Shown here: in pieces, positions 14,679 through 24,230 of the stretch | Layout: every line of letters starts with the position of its first letter | Numbering within the stretch: position 1 is the stretch's first letter | Source: Nemertoderma westbladi | Taxonomy: Eukaryota > Xenacoelomorpha > Nemertodermatida > Nemertodermatidae | Direction: 5' to 3' | Assembly: GCA_032718475.1 (NCBI GenBank) | Contig: JAUCBJ010006895.1 | Span: 91,790-155,789, forward strand | Length of the DNA: 64,000 bases | Program-made: the position numbers and the translations under genes | The notes under the pieces: generated by a model | What the model was told of the DNA's origin: nothing | What the model saw: the letters and a program-made list of their open reading frames with translations, nothing else | The model's database searches: none

Positions 14679-14701
14679 CTTTATTGCAGTAAGCAATAAA
14701 G
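14679..14701 (+). promoter_or_regulatory. Hairpin just inside the 5' LTR of BEL-1
   Basis: CTTTATTGC and GCAATAAAG form a 9-bp stem around a 5-base loop, 17 bp downstream of the LTR. The same hairpin occurs twice at the matching place in BEL-2. Position suggests a role in primer binding, dimerisation or packaging. No tRNA-complementary primer site could be named with confidence. Confidence 0.55.
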
Positions 14702-14732
14702 TTGAAAATACCGGTCAACCGGTAAACTTGAA

Positions 14733-14865
14733 CCGGTACTTCTGTAGGTCAGTAGGCCCAACTGCCAGAACCGGTACTGCTGTAGGCCCGTAGGTCCAAC
14801 TGCCAGAACCGGTACTTCTGTAGGTCCGTAGACCTAACTGTCCCAACCGGTACTTCCCGTATAAG
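14733..14865 (+). repeat. Short tandem repeat with AACCGGTAC core in the BEL-1 leader
   Basis: About three copies of a ~50-bp unit, each with AACCGGTACT, CTGTAGG and AACTG words. BEL-2 has essentially one copy (about 37300-37350). The ACCGGTA motif recurs many times in both leaders, including 16540-16800 together with a TAGGCCTATTATAT word. Confidence 0.6.
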
Positions 14866-15022
14866 TACATTAGTATTATTCGATTTGATAGTTATATACC
14901 GCTAGGCCTTAATAATTAATCAGGGACTGCAGCCCTGGTTTTTTATTGAGATTTTTACTTATTTCTGTCAAATTTTATTTGTTTGTAGGCCAGTATTGAA
15001 CAGAAGGCGTGTAAGCCTGATC

Positions 15023-15605
15023 AGATTGTACAGACAATTTGTAGGCTGAGCTGTTGTCTGATTGCTGTTAAGTCTGACCGGATTGCAGTGTGTGTAGATC
15101 ACCTGTCCGATTAAGTACGGTTAGGAAGTAGGGGCAGCAAATGCTGTAAGGTAAACCCCCAACTAAAGAATAAGTCGTACTACTGGGTTAGAACGCATAC
15201 TCCCTAATCATTTCGGAGTCTGCATGTCCTGTAGTTTATTTAGGCTTGAGAGTAGTCTGCCATCGTTTAGTCTGTACTTTGTTTGCGTAAGTCTGTACGG
15301 GTAGCGTATAATTTTATTTAGATAATTTGTAGGCTGGATAGTTGTCTGGCTGTTATTAGGCCTGAGCGGATTGCAGCGTGTGTAGATCACTTGTCCGATA
15401 AAGAACGGTTAGGAAGTAGGGGCAGCGAATGCTGTAAGGTAAACCCCCAATTAAAGAATAAGTCGTACTACTGGGTTAGAACGTATACTACCTAATTATT
15501 TCGGAGTCTGCATATACCGTAGTTTGTTTAGGCTTGATAGTAGTCTGTCAGTGTTCGGTCTGCATTTTGTTTGAGTAGTTTGTACGCATAGCGTAATATT
15601 TATTA
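15023..15605 (+). repeat. Tandemly duplicated ~295-bp leader domain of BEL-1 with conserved RNA fold
   Basis: Two diverged copies sit head to tail (about 15023-15317 and 15318-15605). Each contains an ~87-nt unit (15121-15207 and 15409-15495) closed by TTAGGAAGTA pairing with TACTCCCTAA or TACTACCTAA. Inside are a GGGG/CCCC pairing and a small CAGC/GCTG hairpin. BEL-2 keeps the same duplicated arrangement with compensating base changes. The role is inferred only: encapsidation, translation or dimerisation. Confidence 0.65.
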
Positions 15606-16931
15606 TTCAGGGTTTATGCGATTATTCGCAACATTCATTCCCCAAGTTTGTTCCTACAGTAATTGTGTTTGTTATACATACCGCTATAGTTAAATTAACC
15701 CCGGTACTACACGGGCTGCTTGGCGTAGGTAAAGACTGGTGATTTTGTGCATCGGTCACTCCAGCAGATGCCGTGGTTCTTTTAGCTGTTCAAGTATATT
15801 TAACTACTGATTATCTGTTGTACAAGTACTCGTACCTAATTTAGGGTTTAGTGTACAGTACTTTCCGAAGTAATTAGTGTAGACATTATATTTGTGTTGT
15901 AAAGTGGTTGATAGGCACGTTGCGTTCGATTAGCTCTATTAACTTCTAGGTAGGAACACTCCGTGATACATAACGTAGAACCTATAGCGATACGGCTATA
16001 GGTCGTCAGGCGGTGGTATTTTCCTATCTGGACAACGCAGTGTATTTACTACTACTTATTATTTCAAATACCGTAGTACCCTGTCCGTTGTAATAACCAG
16101 ATTTCTAACCCTTTGTTAGGCTGGTTTGTAGACTTCTTGTAAAATTACCCTAAAAAATTCGTATTTTGTGTTTTTGTAAATTTTTGTGTTTATTTAGAGA
16201 TTGTAATCTCAACCCGAATCGTACGTAATTTGTAGTATTAAGTAACTTAGGTAAATTAGAATTATTTGTTTTAGTGTCCTATAAGTAACACTTCACTGAA
16301 AGCGTACCGCTTTGTGTAGTGATTACTCCCCAGAAATAATAACATTTATTTCAACATTGACAAAACCCATTAAAACGGGTATATATATATTATAAATCAA
16401 CTCAAACGATTTATAAATAGTAGGCCTGCCATACAACAATTAGGTCTCAATATCAGTTGGATTACTGCTCAAATAACGGTAGTAAAGTAAGTAAAGTAAC
16501 CAAGTAACCCTAAAATACAGAAATTCAATTATTTAAAATAATTGATATACCGGTATTTACGATAGGCCTATTATCTTTATTTCTATAAATTTAGGCTGAA
16601 ATTATACCGGTACTTATAATTAATTCTAGTCCAGAATTATATATACTACAAACTGTAAACTGTATACCGGTATTCCCGATAGGCCTATTATATATTTATA
16701 TATATTTGTGCTAAAATTATACCGGTATTCTGTGATAAACCTAGTCTGTAATAATACTTATATAGTTATATATACCATAAGCATACCGGTGTTCTAATAT
16801 ATTATATATATATATCCTACTATACTGAGTAGCAGTATCGGTAATTAATTACTAGGCTAGCAGTTAATACTAAGTTACTAGACTTGCTCAGACTGTAATA
16901 CAGCAGTAGACATTCAACTGTATACATAAAC

Positions 16932-19900
16932 ATGTCTGATACTAAGCAGAACCTGTCAGACAGTTTATTAGATGTAACTATCTGCGACTCAGATAGAGAC
17001 GTACAACCGTCTGGTCGTAAGTTCAGTTCACCTCCCACTGTGAGGAAGGTCATCCCTCCAGTAGTAATAACAGAACCTAGGCTAGTCCAACATCGTAGGT
17101 CTATCATAGGCACCCGAGCTCAGGTCAAGCGGGACCAAGAAGCAGCGGAACAGCAACAACCCGGGAGTCAAGAATTTATTCCTCAGCGGCCCAGCAGCTC
17201 CAGTAGTGAGGATACTGTAGAGCTGACACCCGAGCGCGGAGCAGAGATGACGGATGCGGTTTATACGGATCCCCTTCTCATCCTTCCTGCAGCCGTACTC
17301 ACTAGGTTATTGATCGCGGTGGAAGAACACCAGATCGATTGGGCGAGAAGTCAACGGTCAACTAGAGATAGTTATGCGGGATACACGAGTGAAGAACTGA
17401 GGTCTATTGTCGAGTCGCAATGGAACTTCCCCGGACCCGGACTCCCGTTTGATTTATCAGAAGCTGCCTGGGAAGACATACACCGGATGGGAGTAGCCAA
17501 GGAAACCATCGATCCAGCTGTGTGGAAGAGGTCCGCAGCCGGATACGCACAGGGATTCTTCAGCTCTATAGAGCGATTAAAAGAACAACTGTTTCAACAA
17601 CCTCAAGGACCTCAAGAGCAGGGATTGCTGCTTTATCAAGTTAGAGAAAGAATTCTACGAATCAGGCTAATCTTATCAGCCTTTGGGGAGGCTTCTAAAC
17701 GAAGACAAGACACGTCGTTGCAAGTTGCCGTAAAGACTTGGTTTCAACGGGTGAGTCTCCAGGTTCAAGGAACAGCTCAGTGGAAAGCTCAGCTGGAGGA
17801 GCGATCAACCCATGGAGAATCAACAGACGCTACTTTTTCCCAAGTGGAAAGTGAAGCGACGGCAGAGAAACCGCATAAGAGGGATGCCATTGACATCTAT
17901 CTGTCAGACTATCAACGTTTTTTAGGTGATGACGAGTTGAGGAGAAGGTTAGAGGGACTTAGCCCTAATAGTGAAGGAACCAAGCTTGTGTTGGATGCCA
18001 TCGATGTGGAAATGAGGGCTGCGAATCAGGCCAAATTTGATGAACAACTCCGCCTGACACGAGTCCAAGAAGAGCAAGTAAAGAAAAAACGCATAGAAGA
18101 CAGAAAGAAAGCAGCAGTGGTAGCTGCAGAAGCAGAAAGAAAAGCGGCAGCGGCAGAGGCAGCGGCAGAGGCAAAGGCGGCAGCGGCAGTGGCAGAAGCA
18201 AAAGCAGAAGCAGAAAGAAAGGCGGCAATGGCAGCGGCCGAAGCGGAAAGAAAAGCGACAGAGGCAGTGGCAGAAGCAGAACGGAGAGCAGCTGAAGAAA
18301 CCATCCAATTAGAATTGGAAAACATTCAGGAGAATCAAGACTGCATAAATAAACAGTTAACAGCTAGTAATATGCAGATGATGAATAGATCTACTCCCAA
18401 AAGACAGGGATATACATCATCTGAGGAAGGCGATACCACCGATACTGAAGGCAAAGGAAATAGATCTCGTCTAAGCAGACGTAAAAGAACATTCCACCGT
18501 CAGAAATTGCCTGATTTGCCTCCAGCTGTTAGAAGGCAACTAAATAACACCAACTTAGGTAGTACAGAGCCCACAGACCAAATAATTAAAATAGAAAGAC
18601 TCCCTACTATAGTAGATGAGCCTGAAGTAATTAGGCCTGTTCTTGAAATCACCCCTTCGGTGATAGACACACCTGTGCTCCCTGAAACTACCTCTAAATT
18701 CCCTCTGCATAGCACTAAGCTACCTGTGCCCCGTAGAACTGCCCAGGAAACAGTTCAGGTCCTGGACCCCGAGCGAAATATTCCTGATTTGTCGCCCGTT
18801 GTCCCTCGTCCGCCCGCTACAACGTTGGCGACTCCCGCTTCGGCGGTCGAATGGGTGGACGAGAGACGGCGGGGGATGGATCTCCTGCTCGGGCAGATGC
18901 AGGAGACGGTTCAGCAATTTAAGGGCACAGTAAGGGAAAGTAGGCTAGAGTTGCAAGAAGTGCAGCAAAGTATTGCGCTAGAACGCGATAAATTAGTAAA
19001 TACCCAAAAGGGTATACCACCACCCTCTGTAACAATGTGTCAACCTGTTAGGTCTGAAGTATCGCATGCGCAAGGTGTGGAGCCTACACGCATCTATACT
19101 GCTAGCGAAGTAGAAACTCCTATAGTGAACCCTATTAAGGGTAATTATAGACCTGTTGATAATGATATTCCATATAGAACTGATCATAATCCGAGAAATT
19201 TATATACCGATAACTCGATATTAAATAACACGATGGCCCAAGAAAGTTTTACGCGTCAAATGGCTAGAACCGAAGCCCGGCAAGCGGTAAAGGTGGGAGA
19301 GATCGTCAAGTTCAATGGAGATGAGATGAAATGGTTACCTTTTAATGAATATTACAAAGATAACATACAGAACTCTGTACTATCTAATGGAGAAAAACTT
19401 AGATACCTCATCGAGTGCTTGGAAGGATCTCCCAAGTTAATGGCGTTAAAGTTTATTGGACATCCAGACGGATTAAGACAAGTTTGGGACACACTAAACA
19501 TCAGGTATGGTAATAGGAATAATATCGCTAAGTATTTATATGCAAAATTGGTAGCGCCCAGAAAGTTCATCAGCAGTGGGATAATAGAGTTTTCCGATGA
19601 GATTCAAGAGATCTGTAGACAATTAGATTGGTTAGGTAAGTCTCATGAATACCAAAGTTCTATGGTCATTGGAGCTGTGGCTTCTACTTTACCGAAAGGT
19701 GGGGTAGGCACACGCTGGGATAAGAAAGTACTATATATGATGGAACAACAACGACGAGACCCTACCATGGCTGATCTCATGTCATTCTTGGATGGAGAAG
19801 TGAAATTGCAACTCCTCAAGCAGTCCCGAGAGAAGACACCGGAAAACAAGGTAAGTGAAAAACCCGTCTCTAGGAGAAAGGTAACACCAGTGTGTTATAC

Positions 19901-21131
19901 AGACGACGGCGAAAGCCAGACTTCTCAAGGAGAAGATAGCGGGAAAGACACTGATAGATCTTATTATGTCAATAAAATGCCTAAAGATCAGGTAAGTAAA
20001 TTCAAGTCTCGAGCAAATGACAGGAGAGAACAGGTAAGAAAAACTCCTCCCACGTCTCCCAAGAGAATTCAGGTGAGAAAGCCAGAAGAAAAGGCAAGTG
20101 TACACAATGTGACTCAGAATAAGGTAAGTAACATCAAACCAAAATGTGCGCTGTGTGACGGGACCCACCATTTGAATAGGTGTGATGAATTTCTAAAGAA
20201 ATCATTAACGGAGAGACGCGAAGTCATGTGGGATAAGCGGTTATGTTATAATTGCCTCAGACAAGGACACCTACTTTACTACTTTACTGGCCCTTCCCGT
20301 AGAACACTCAAAGAAAGACTACCGCAAGAGCGCGTCTGTCAGGTGAGTGAATGGGAAGATGATACCAGTGAGGGAGACAACTCAACTGATGGAATTCCAT
20401 ACTCCTCAGATAACGACGACGTTCACCAGCTTTTTGATGAGGAGAATACCATCGATCTCCTTAAGGAAAACGAGGCTTGGCAAAACCAAGTTAACTTATG
20501 TCAACTTCTCTATCCATCTGAACGAGAAGCTTATAACGACGAGTTAAATGACGTCATTGAGCGTTGCAATGCCAAGACTCGAGATGAACATGCTGTACGA
20601 TTCTTTACGCAAGAGGCGGTAGAGCCCAATTCCTACGATAAAGCCTTATCGGTGGAAGAGGAAAGGGCCAAGCAGATCCAAGAGACAACTACACGTTTCC
20701 TCAAAGATCAAGGAAGGTACGAAGTCGGTTTACCTTTTCGCAAGAGAGAACCGAAGTTCATCAATAACAGACCTTTGGCGGAAAAAAGAATCGCGCAACT
20801 CCATCGACGCCTTACGGCTAATTCTTCAGCTAAAGCAATGTATCAAACACAGCTGAAAAAATTTATTAATAAGGGATACGCGGAGAGGGTACCGGAAGAA
20901 ACACCTGTGACTGAAAGAACGTATTACTTAACTCACCATTACGTTCCTAAACCCGGTAAACCACACGAAGTGAGAGTAGTGTTTGATGGCTCCGCTCTTT
21001 ACATGGGTCAATCCCTTAACTCTGAATTGTTACCCGGACCCAACTTGCTTCAATCTTTGTTGGGAATTCTTTTAAGATTGAGACAATATTCTATTGCTTT
21101 CGCCTCCGATATAGAAGGCATGTTCTTATAA
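16932..21131 (+). CDS. BEL-1 Gag with fused start of reverse transcriptase, ends at an in-frame stop
   Basis: 1,399 codons. The ATG is supported because BEL-2 starts with a closely similar N-terminus at the same place. Residues 1-~790 are an unusually long N-terminal extension with a Ser-rich stretch and an Ala/Glu/Lys heptad-like coiled-coil segment (about 380-456). About residues 790-956 match the Pao/BEL Gag domain (DUF1759 type; FNGDEMKWLPFNEYYKD motif). One cysteine/histidine cluster (about 1072-1113) begins CALC and continues to CYNCLRQGH. There the sequence jumps directly to text that in BEL-2 lies ~817 bp further on, so the second knuckle and protease are missing. About residues 1240-1399 begin the reverse transcriptase and end at the first catalytic Asp region with a TAA at 21129-21131. 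The reading frame continues beyond the stop. Confidence 0.9.
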   Translation: MSDTKQNLSDSLLDVTICDSDRDVQPSGRKFSSPPTVRKVIPPVVITEPRLVQHRRSIIGTRAQVKRDQEAAEQQQPGSQEFIPQRPSSSSSEDTVELTPERGAEMTDAVYTDPLLILPAAVLTRLLIAVEEHQIDWARSQRSTRDSYAGYTSEELRSIVESQWNFPGPGLPFDLSEAAWEDIHRMGVAKETIDPAVWKRSAAGYAQGFFSSIERLKEQLFQQPQGPQEQGLLLYQVRERILRIRLILSAFGEASKRRQDTSLQVAVKTWFQRVSLQVQGTAQWKAQLEERSTHGESTDATFSQVESEATAEKPHKRDAIDIYLSDYQRFLGDDELRRRLEGLSPNSEGTKLVLDAIDVEMRAANQAKFDEQLRLTRVQEEQVKKKRIEDRKKAAVVAAEAERKAAAAEAAAEAKAAAAVAEAKAEAERKAAMAAAEAERKATEAVAEAERRAAEETIQLELENIQENQDCINKQLTASNMQMMNRSTPKRQGYTSSEEGDTTDTEGKGNRSRLSRRKRTFHRQKLPDLPPAVRRQLNNTNLGSTEPTDQIIKIERLPTIVDEPEVIRPVLEITPSVIDTPVLPETTSKFPLHSTKLPVPRRTAQETVQVLDPERNIPDLSPVVPRPPATTLATPASAVEWVDERRRGMDLLLGQMQETVQQFKGTVRESRLELQEVQQSIALERDKLVNTQKGIPPPSVTMCQPVRSEVSHAQGVEPTRIYTASEVETPIVNPIKGNYRPVDNDIPYRTDHNPRNLYTDNSILNNTMAQESFTRQMARTEARQAVKVGEIVKFNGDEMKWLPFNEYYKDNIQNSVLSNGEKLRYLIECLEGSPKLMALKFIGHPDGLRQVWDTLNIRYGNRNNIAKYLYAKLVAPRKFISSGIIEFSDEIQEICRQLDWLGKSHEYQSSMVIGAVASTLPKGGVGTRWDKKVLYMMEQQRRDPTMADLMSFLDGEVKLQLLKQSREKTPENKVSEKPVSRRKVTPVCYTDDGESQTSQGEDSGKDTDRSYYVNKMPKDQVSKFKSRANDRREQVRKTPPTSPKRIQVRKPEEKASVHNVTQNKVSNIKPKCALCDGTHHLNRCDEFLKKSLTERREVMWDKRLCYNCLRQGHLLYYFTGPSRRTLKERLPQERVCQVSEWEDDTSEGDNSTDGIPYSSDNDDVHQLFDEENTIDLLKENEAWQNQVNLCQLLYPSEREAYNDELNDVIERCNAKTRDEHAVRFFTQEAVEPNSYDKALSVEEERAKQIQETTTRFLKDQGRYEVGLPFRKREPKFINNRPLAEKRIAQLHRRLTANSSAKAMYQTQLKKFINKGYAERVPEETPVTERTYYLTHHYVPKPGKPHEVRVVFDGSALYMGQSLNSELLPGPNLLQSLLGILLRLRQYSIAFASDIEGMFL

Positions 21132-24100
21132 GTCAAGGTGTTAGATAGGGATCGAGATAGTCTACGATTTCTGTGGTGGCCCGAAGGAGACCTCAACCAG
21201 AAACCGGTGGAGTACTGGATGACCATCCAGGCCTTTGGGATAATCTCAAGCCCTTCCAACGCCTGTTCGGTAGTGCGCACTACTGCAGAGGACAACAGAC
21301 AGGCCTTCTCTAAGGAAGTGATCGACAACATCAAGAGAGACATATACATGGACGACAATCTGAAGTCCCTTCCATCAGTTGAGGAAGCCATTGAGGTCGC
21401 TAAAGGAACGGTAGAGTGCTTAAAAAGAGGTGGTTTTCGATTAACAAAATTCACCAGCAACTCCCGTGAGTTTCTGGAGTCGATCCCTGCGGAAGATCGA
21501 GGAGCGAAAGATCTCGATTTGATCAAAGATGATCTGCCAGAAACCAAGACACTCGGCTTGAAATGGGACACAGAGCGAGATATCCTGTTTTTCCAACTAA
21601 AACAGCGAGATAATCCAGTTCGAACCAAACGGATTTGCTTAAGTATACTGAGCACTTATTTCGATCCATTGGGATTTATTAGCCCAGTTATATTGATTGC
21701 TCGAAGTTTGGTACAACAAATGTGGCTTGAAAACCACTCATGGGACGATCCACTTAAGGGAGAATTATTGAAGAAGTGGATGAAATGGGAAGATTCTCTA
21801 CCAGCCATCGAGGATTTTATAATTTCCCGTTCATATTTTGGTCATGTTCTCCCTACGTATTCCTATCAACTCCATGTGTTTGGAGACGCCAGCGATATGG
21901 GAATCGGTATAGTAGCCTACCTAAGAGTGGAAACTCCGGATGGAATCAAAGTCGCCTTGGTTACTTCTAAGGCATTAATCAACAACAAGTTGAAAGTTCC
22001 TCGAGCGGAGTTAAAAGCGGCTCTATACGCTACAGCCATCGGCCGGAATGTAACCGAACAGATTGACTATACATTAGAGAAAACTGTCTATTGGACCGAC
22101 GCTTTACTCGTGTTAGAGTATATAACCAATGAAGTCTGTCAGTTCAGCGTCTTCATTACCAACAGGGTAGCCATCATACTTAGTCGCACGACGATGGACC
22201 AATGGAGACATTGCCCCGGAACGATTAACCCAGCAGACATCGCTTCCCGAGGAGCGACTCCAAAGGAATTGGTAAATACTCCCGAATGGTTAGGAGGACC
22301 CGACTTTCTCTATAGAGAAGAAGAAGAATGGCCTCCCCATCTCACAACAGCAGAGATCAGACAGGCCAAGGGAGCGGAGAAAGTTAAACCCAAAACTCGA
22401 GCGAGTAAATCGAAGTTGTTTAAACCTGCGGTTGATCTATCTGTATTATTTACTTCCGGAGAGGATGCTTTGGATCAGAAACCCACCGCCACGACTAAAG
22501 AAGTCTTGGAAATCCGTGACAAGGATTGGAAATCTGGAATACCAGATATTTCGCAAGGACTCTCACCTCTCTTGCAGAGAGCGATACGTCACTACAGTTC
22601 CTGGAATCGGCTCTGTAAATCTGTCACCTATTTAAAACGATGTTTTCATCATCGTTACTCCGGGACAAAGACCCATAGTGATGATGCTCCATCAACATCT
22701 GCACGAGTCCATGTTGTTAAAGATCTTCCCCAATACAAGGTATCCAACAGGTTTCTAAAGGAGAAGATCAGTTACCAGGAGCATGATGAAACCAACAAAC
22801 AGATGCTGAGACTTCTACAATGTTATGAGGATTCCGATAAGTATTTCCTGTTGTTAAGAAATCCACAGATGCGCTTAAGGGATCGCTTCTCTAGTACCAT
22901 GATAGATGGGTTAATACGTGTTGGAGGTCGGCTAACCAACGCCCCGTTATCCTTTGACACTAAGTTCCCCATACTCATCAGAAATCTTGACATACAGATC
23001 AAGATAATTGTAGATGTTCATAGCAAACTGTATCATGCTGGTAGAGAACGAGTTATGAGCGAAATTCGAACTCGCTACTATTTTTATAAACCTCGTAGGG
23101 CTCTGAACCAAGTTCTTAGGAATTGTATACCCTGTAGGAAAGCATTCAGTAGGCCTTTGACACAGCGAGAGGCAGAATTACCTAGGGAAAGAGTAAGCTT
23201 CTATGAACCACCCTTTACTAATACCGGTGTGGATTTATTTGGCCCTATTGAAGTATATCGTGCCCGGACTATAGTCAAGAGATGGTGTGTCATCTTCGTT
23301 TGTATGACTTGTAGAGCTATCCATCTCGATATGGTAAACGATCTATCCACCAACAGCTTCGTGTTGAGTTTACGACGACAGATCGCTCGCTTCGGAACCA
23401 GTAACACGATGAGATCGGATAAGGGAACGAACTTCATTGGCGCCAACAACGAAATTCAAGCTTACGTAAAGGACTGGAATAAAAGACAGGTGGACGACCA
23501 GCTAAGGATAACAGCGTCTAGCTGGACCTTCAACGCCGCCGACGCCCCTTGGTGGGGAGGAAGTTGGGAGAGATTGATTAGGAGCGTGAAGACTGCGTTC
23601 CACTTTATTGTGCCTTGTCGCGCTTATCTCACCGACGAACTATTGCGGATGTTAATGGAGGAAATCGCCGCCTATCTCAACGAAAGACCGCTTATGCCAG
23701 TCTCTTCAAATCCTGATTCCCTGGAAGCGCTAACACCCGCGCACTTTCTACTGAAGAAACCCGTAGCCATGCTCCCACGATCGGAGATCACAGACGGAGA
23801 CGAGTACTGCCGTCGAACCTGGCAACTTATGCAGTTGCTATCCCGTCGTTTCGCTGACCATTTCGAGAAACATTACCTGCCCACTCTACAACTTCGAACT
23901 AAGTGGTTTGCGCAGCAAGAAAACGTCAGCGCTGGAGACATGGTGCTTATTGTGGACCCCGATCTCCCACGTAAGCGATGGCAAACAGGACGTATCATCG
24001 AGACTTATATCTCGAGCGATGGTTTGGTGCGATCAGTAGAGCTCGTCGTCATGCGGCGGAACTTTAAGAAACCAGGGATAGTCTTTGAGACTCAACAGCT

Positions 24101-24230
24101 CAATCGCCCAGTGGGACGTTTATGTTTACTGGAAAGAGACAGAGAGCTCTCCGGAAACTATGGAAGGCAAGAAACTCTTCCCACGACTACTTCCCTAATC
24201 CAACCGACATCTAGGGACTCCCCAACTTAA
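21132..24230 (+). CDS. BEL-1 pol remainder: reverse transcriptase, RNase H, integrase
   Basis: In the same frame as the preceding Gag-RT segment and separated from it only by one TAA codon; an internal ATG lies at 21138. Domains in order: reverse transcriptase palm with YMDD (21345-21356) and the Pao-type neighbourhood; RNase H beginning near 21876 with a FGDASDMG motif and its later acidic residues; integrase zinc-binding region (two His near 23018-23040, CIPC near 23125); DDE catalytic core with Asp near 23230, Asp at 23418-23420 and Glu at 23568-23570, followed by a C-terminal region. The stop means this part would need readthrough, reinitiation or a sister copy to be made. Confidence 0.9.
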   Translation, partial: VKVLDRDRDSLRFLWWPEGDLNQKPVEYWMTIQAFGIISSPSNACSVVRTTAEDNRQAFSKEVIDNIKRDIYMDDNLKSLPSVEEAIEVAKGTVECLKRGGFRLTKFTSNSREFLESIPAEDRGAKDLDLIKDDLPETKTLGLKWDTERDILFFQLKQRDNPVRTKRICLSILSTYFDPLGFISPVILIARSLVQQMWLENHSWDDPLKGELLKKWMKWEDSLPAIEDFIISRSYFGHVLPTYSYQLHVFGDASDMGIGIVAYLRVETPDGIKVALVTSKALINNKLKVPRAELKAALYATAIGRNVTEQIDYTLEKTVYWTDALLVLEYITNEVCQFSVFITNRVAIILSRTTMDQWRHCPGTINPADIASRGATPKELVNTPEWLGGPDFLYREEEEWPPHLTTAEIRQAKGAEKVKPKTRASKSKLFKPAVDLSVLFTSGEDALDQKPTATTKEVLEIRDKDWKSGIPDISQGLSPLLQRAIRHYSSWNRLCKSVTYLKRCFHHRYSGTKTHSDDAPSTSARVHVVKDLPQYKVSNRFLKEKISYQEHDETNKQMLRLLQCYEDSDKYFLLLRNPQMRLRDRFSSTMIDGLIRVGGRLTNAPLSFDTKFPILIRNLDIQIKIIVDVHSKLYHAGRERVMSEIRTRYYFYKPRRALNQVLRNCIPCRKAFSRPLTQREAELPRERVSFYEPPFTNTGVDLFGPIEVYRARTIVKRWCVIFVCMTCRAIHLDMVNDLSTNSFVLSLRRQIARFGTSNTMRSDKGTNFIGANNEIQAYVKDWNKRQVDDQLRITASSWTFNAADAPWWGGSWERLIRSVKTAFHFIVPCRAYLTDELLRMLMEEIAAYLNERPLMPVSSNPDSLEALTPAHFLLKKPVAMLPRSEITDGDEYCRRTWQLMQLLSRRFADHFEKHYLPTLQLRTKWFAQQENVSAGDMVLIVDPDLPRKRWQTGRIIETYISSDGLVRSVELVVMRRNFKKPGIVFETQQLNRPVGRLCLLERDRELSGNYGRQETLPTTTSLIQPTSRDSPT

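Noticed and set aside
17949-18325. Minus-strand Cys/Phe/Leu-rich and Ser/Ala-rich frames opposite Gag
   Set aside because: They are antisense shadows of the Ala/Glu/Lys repeat region; the same occurs at 40049-40531 in BEL-2.
21129-21137. Frameshift or readthrough signal between two BEL-1 frames
   Set aside because: The two frames are in the same phase, with only one stop codon between them, so no frameshift is needed; no recognisable readthrough context.
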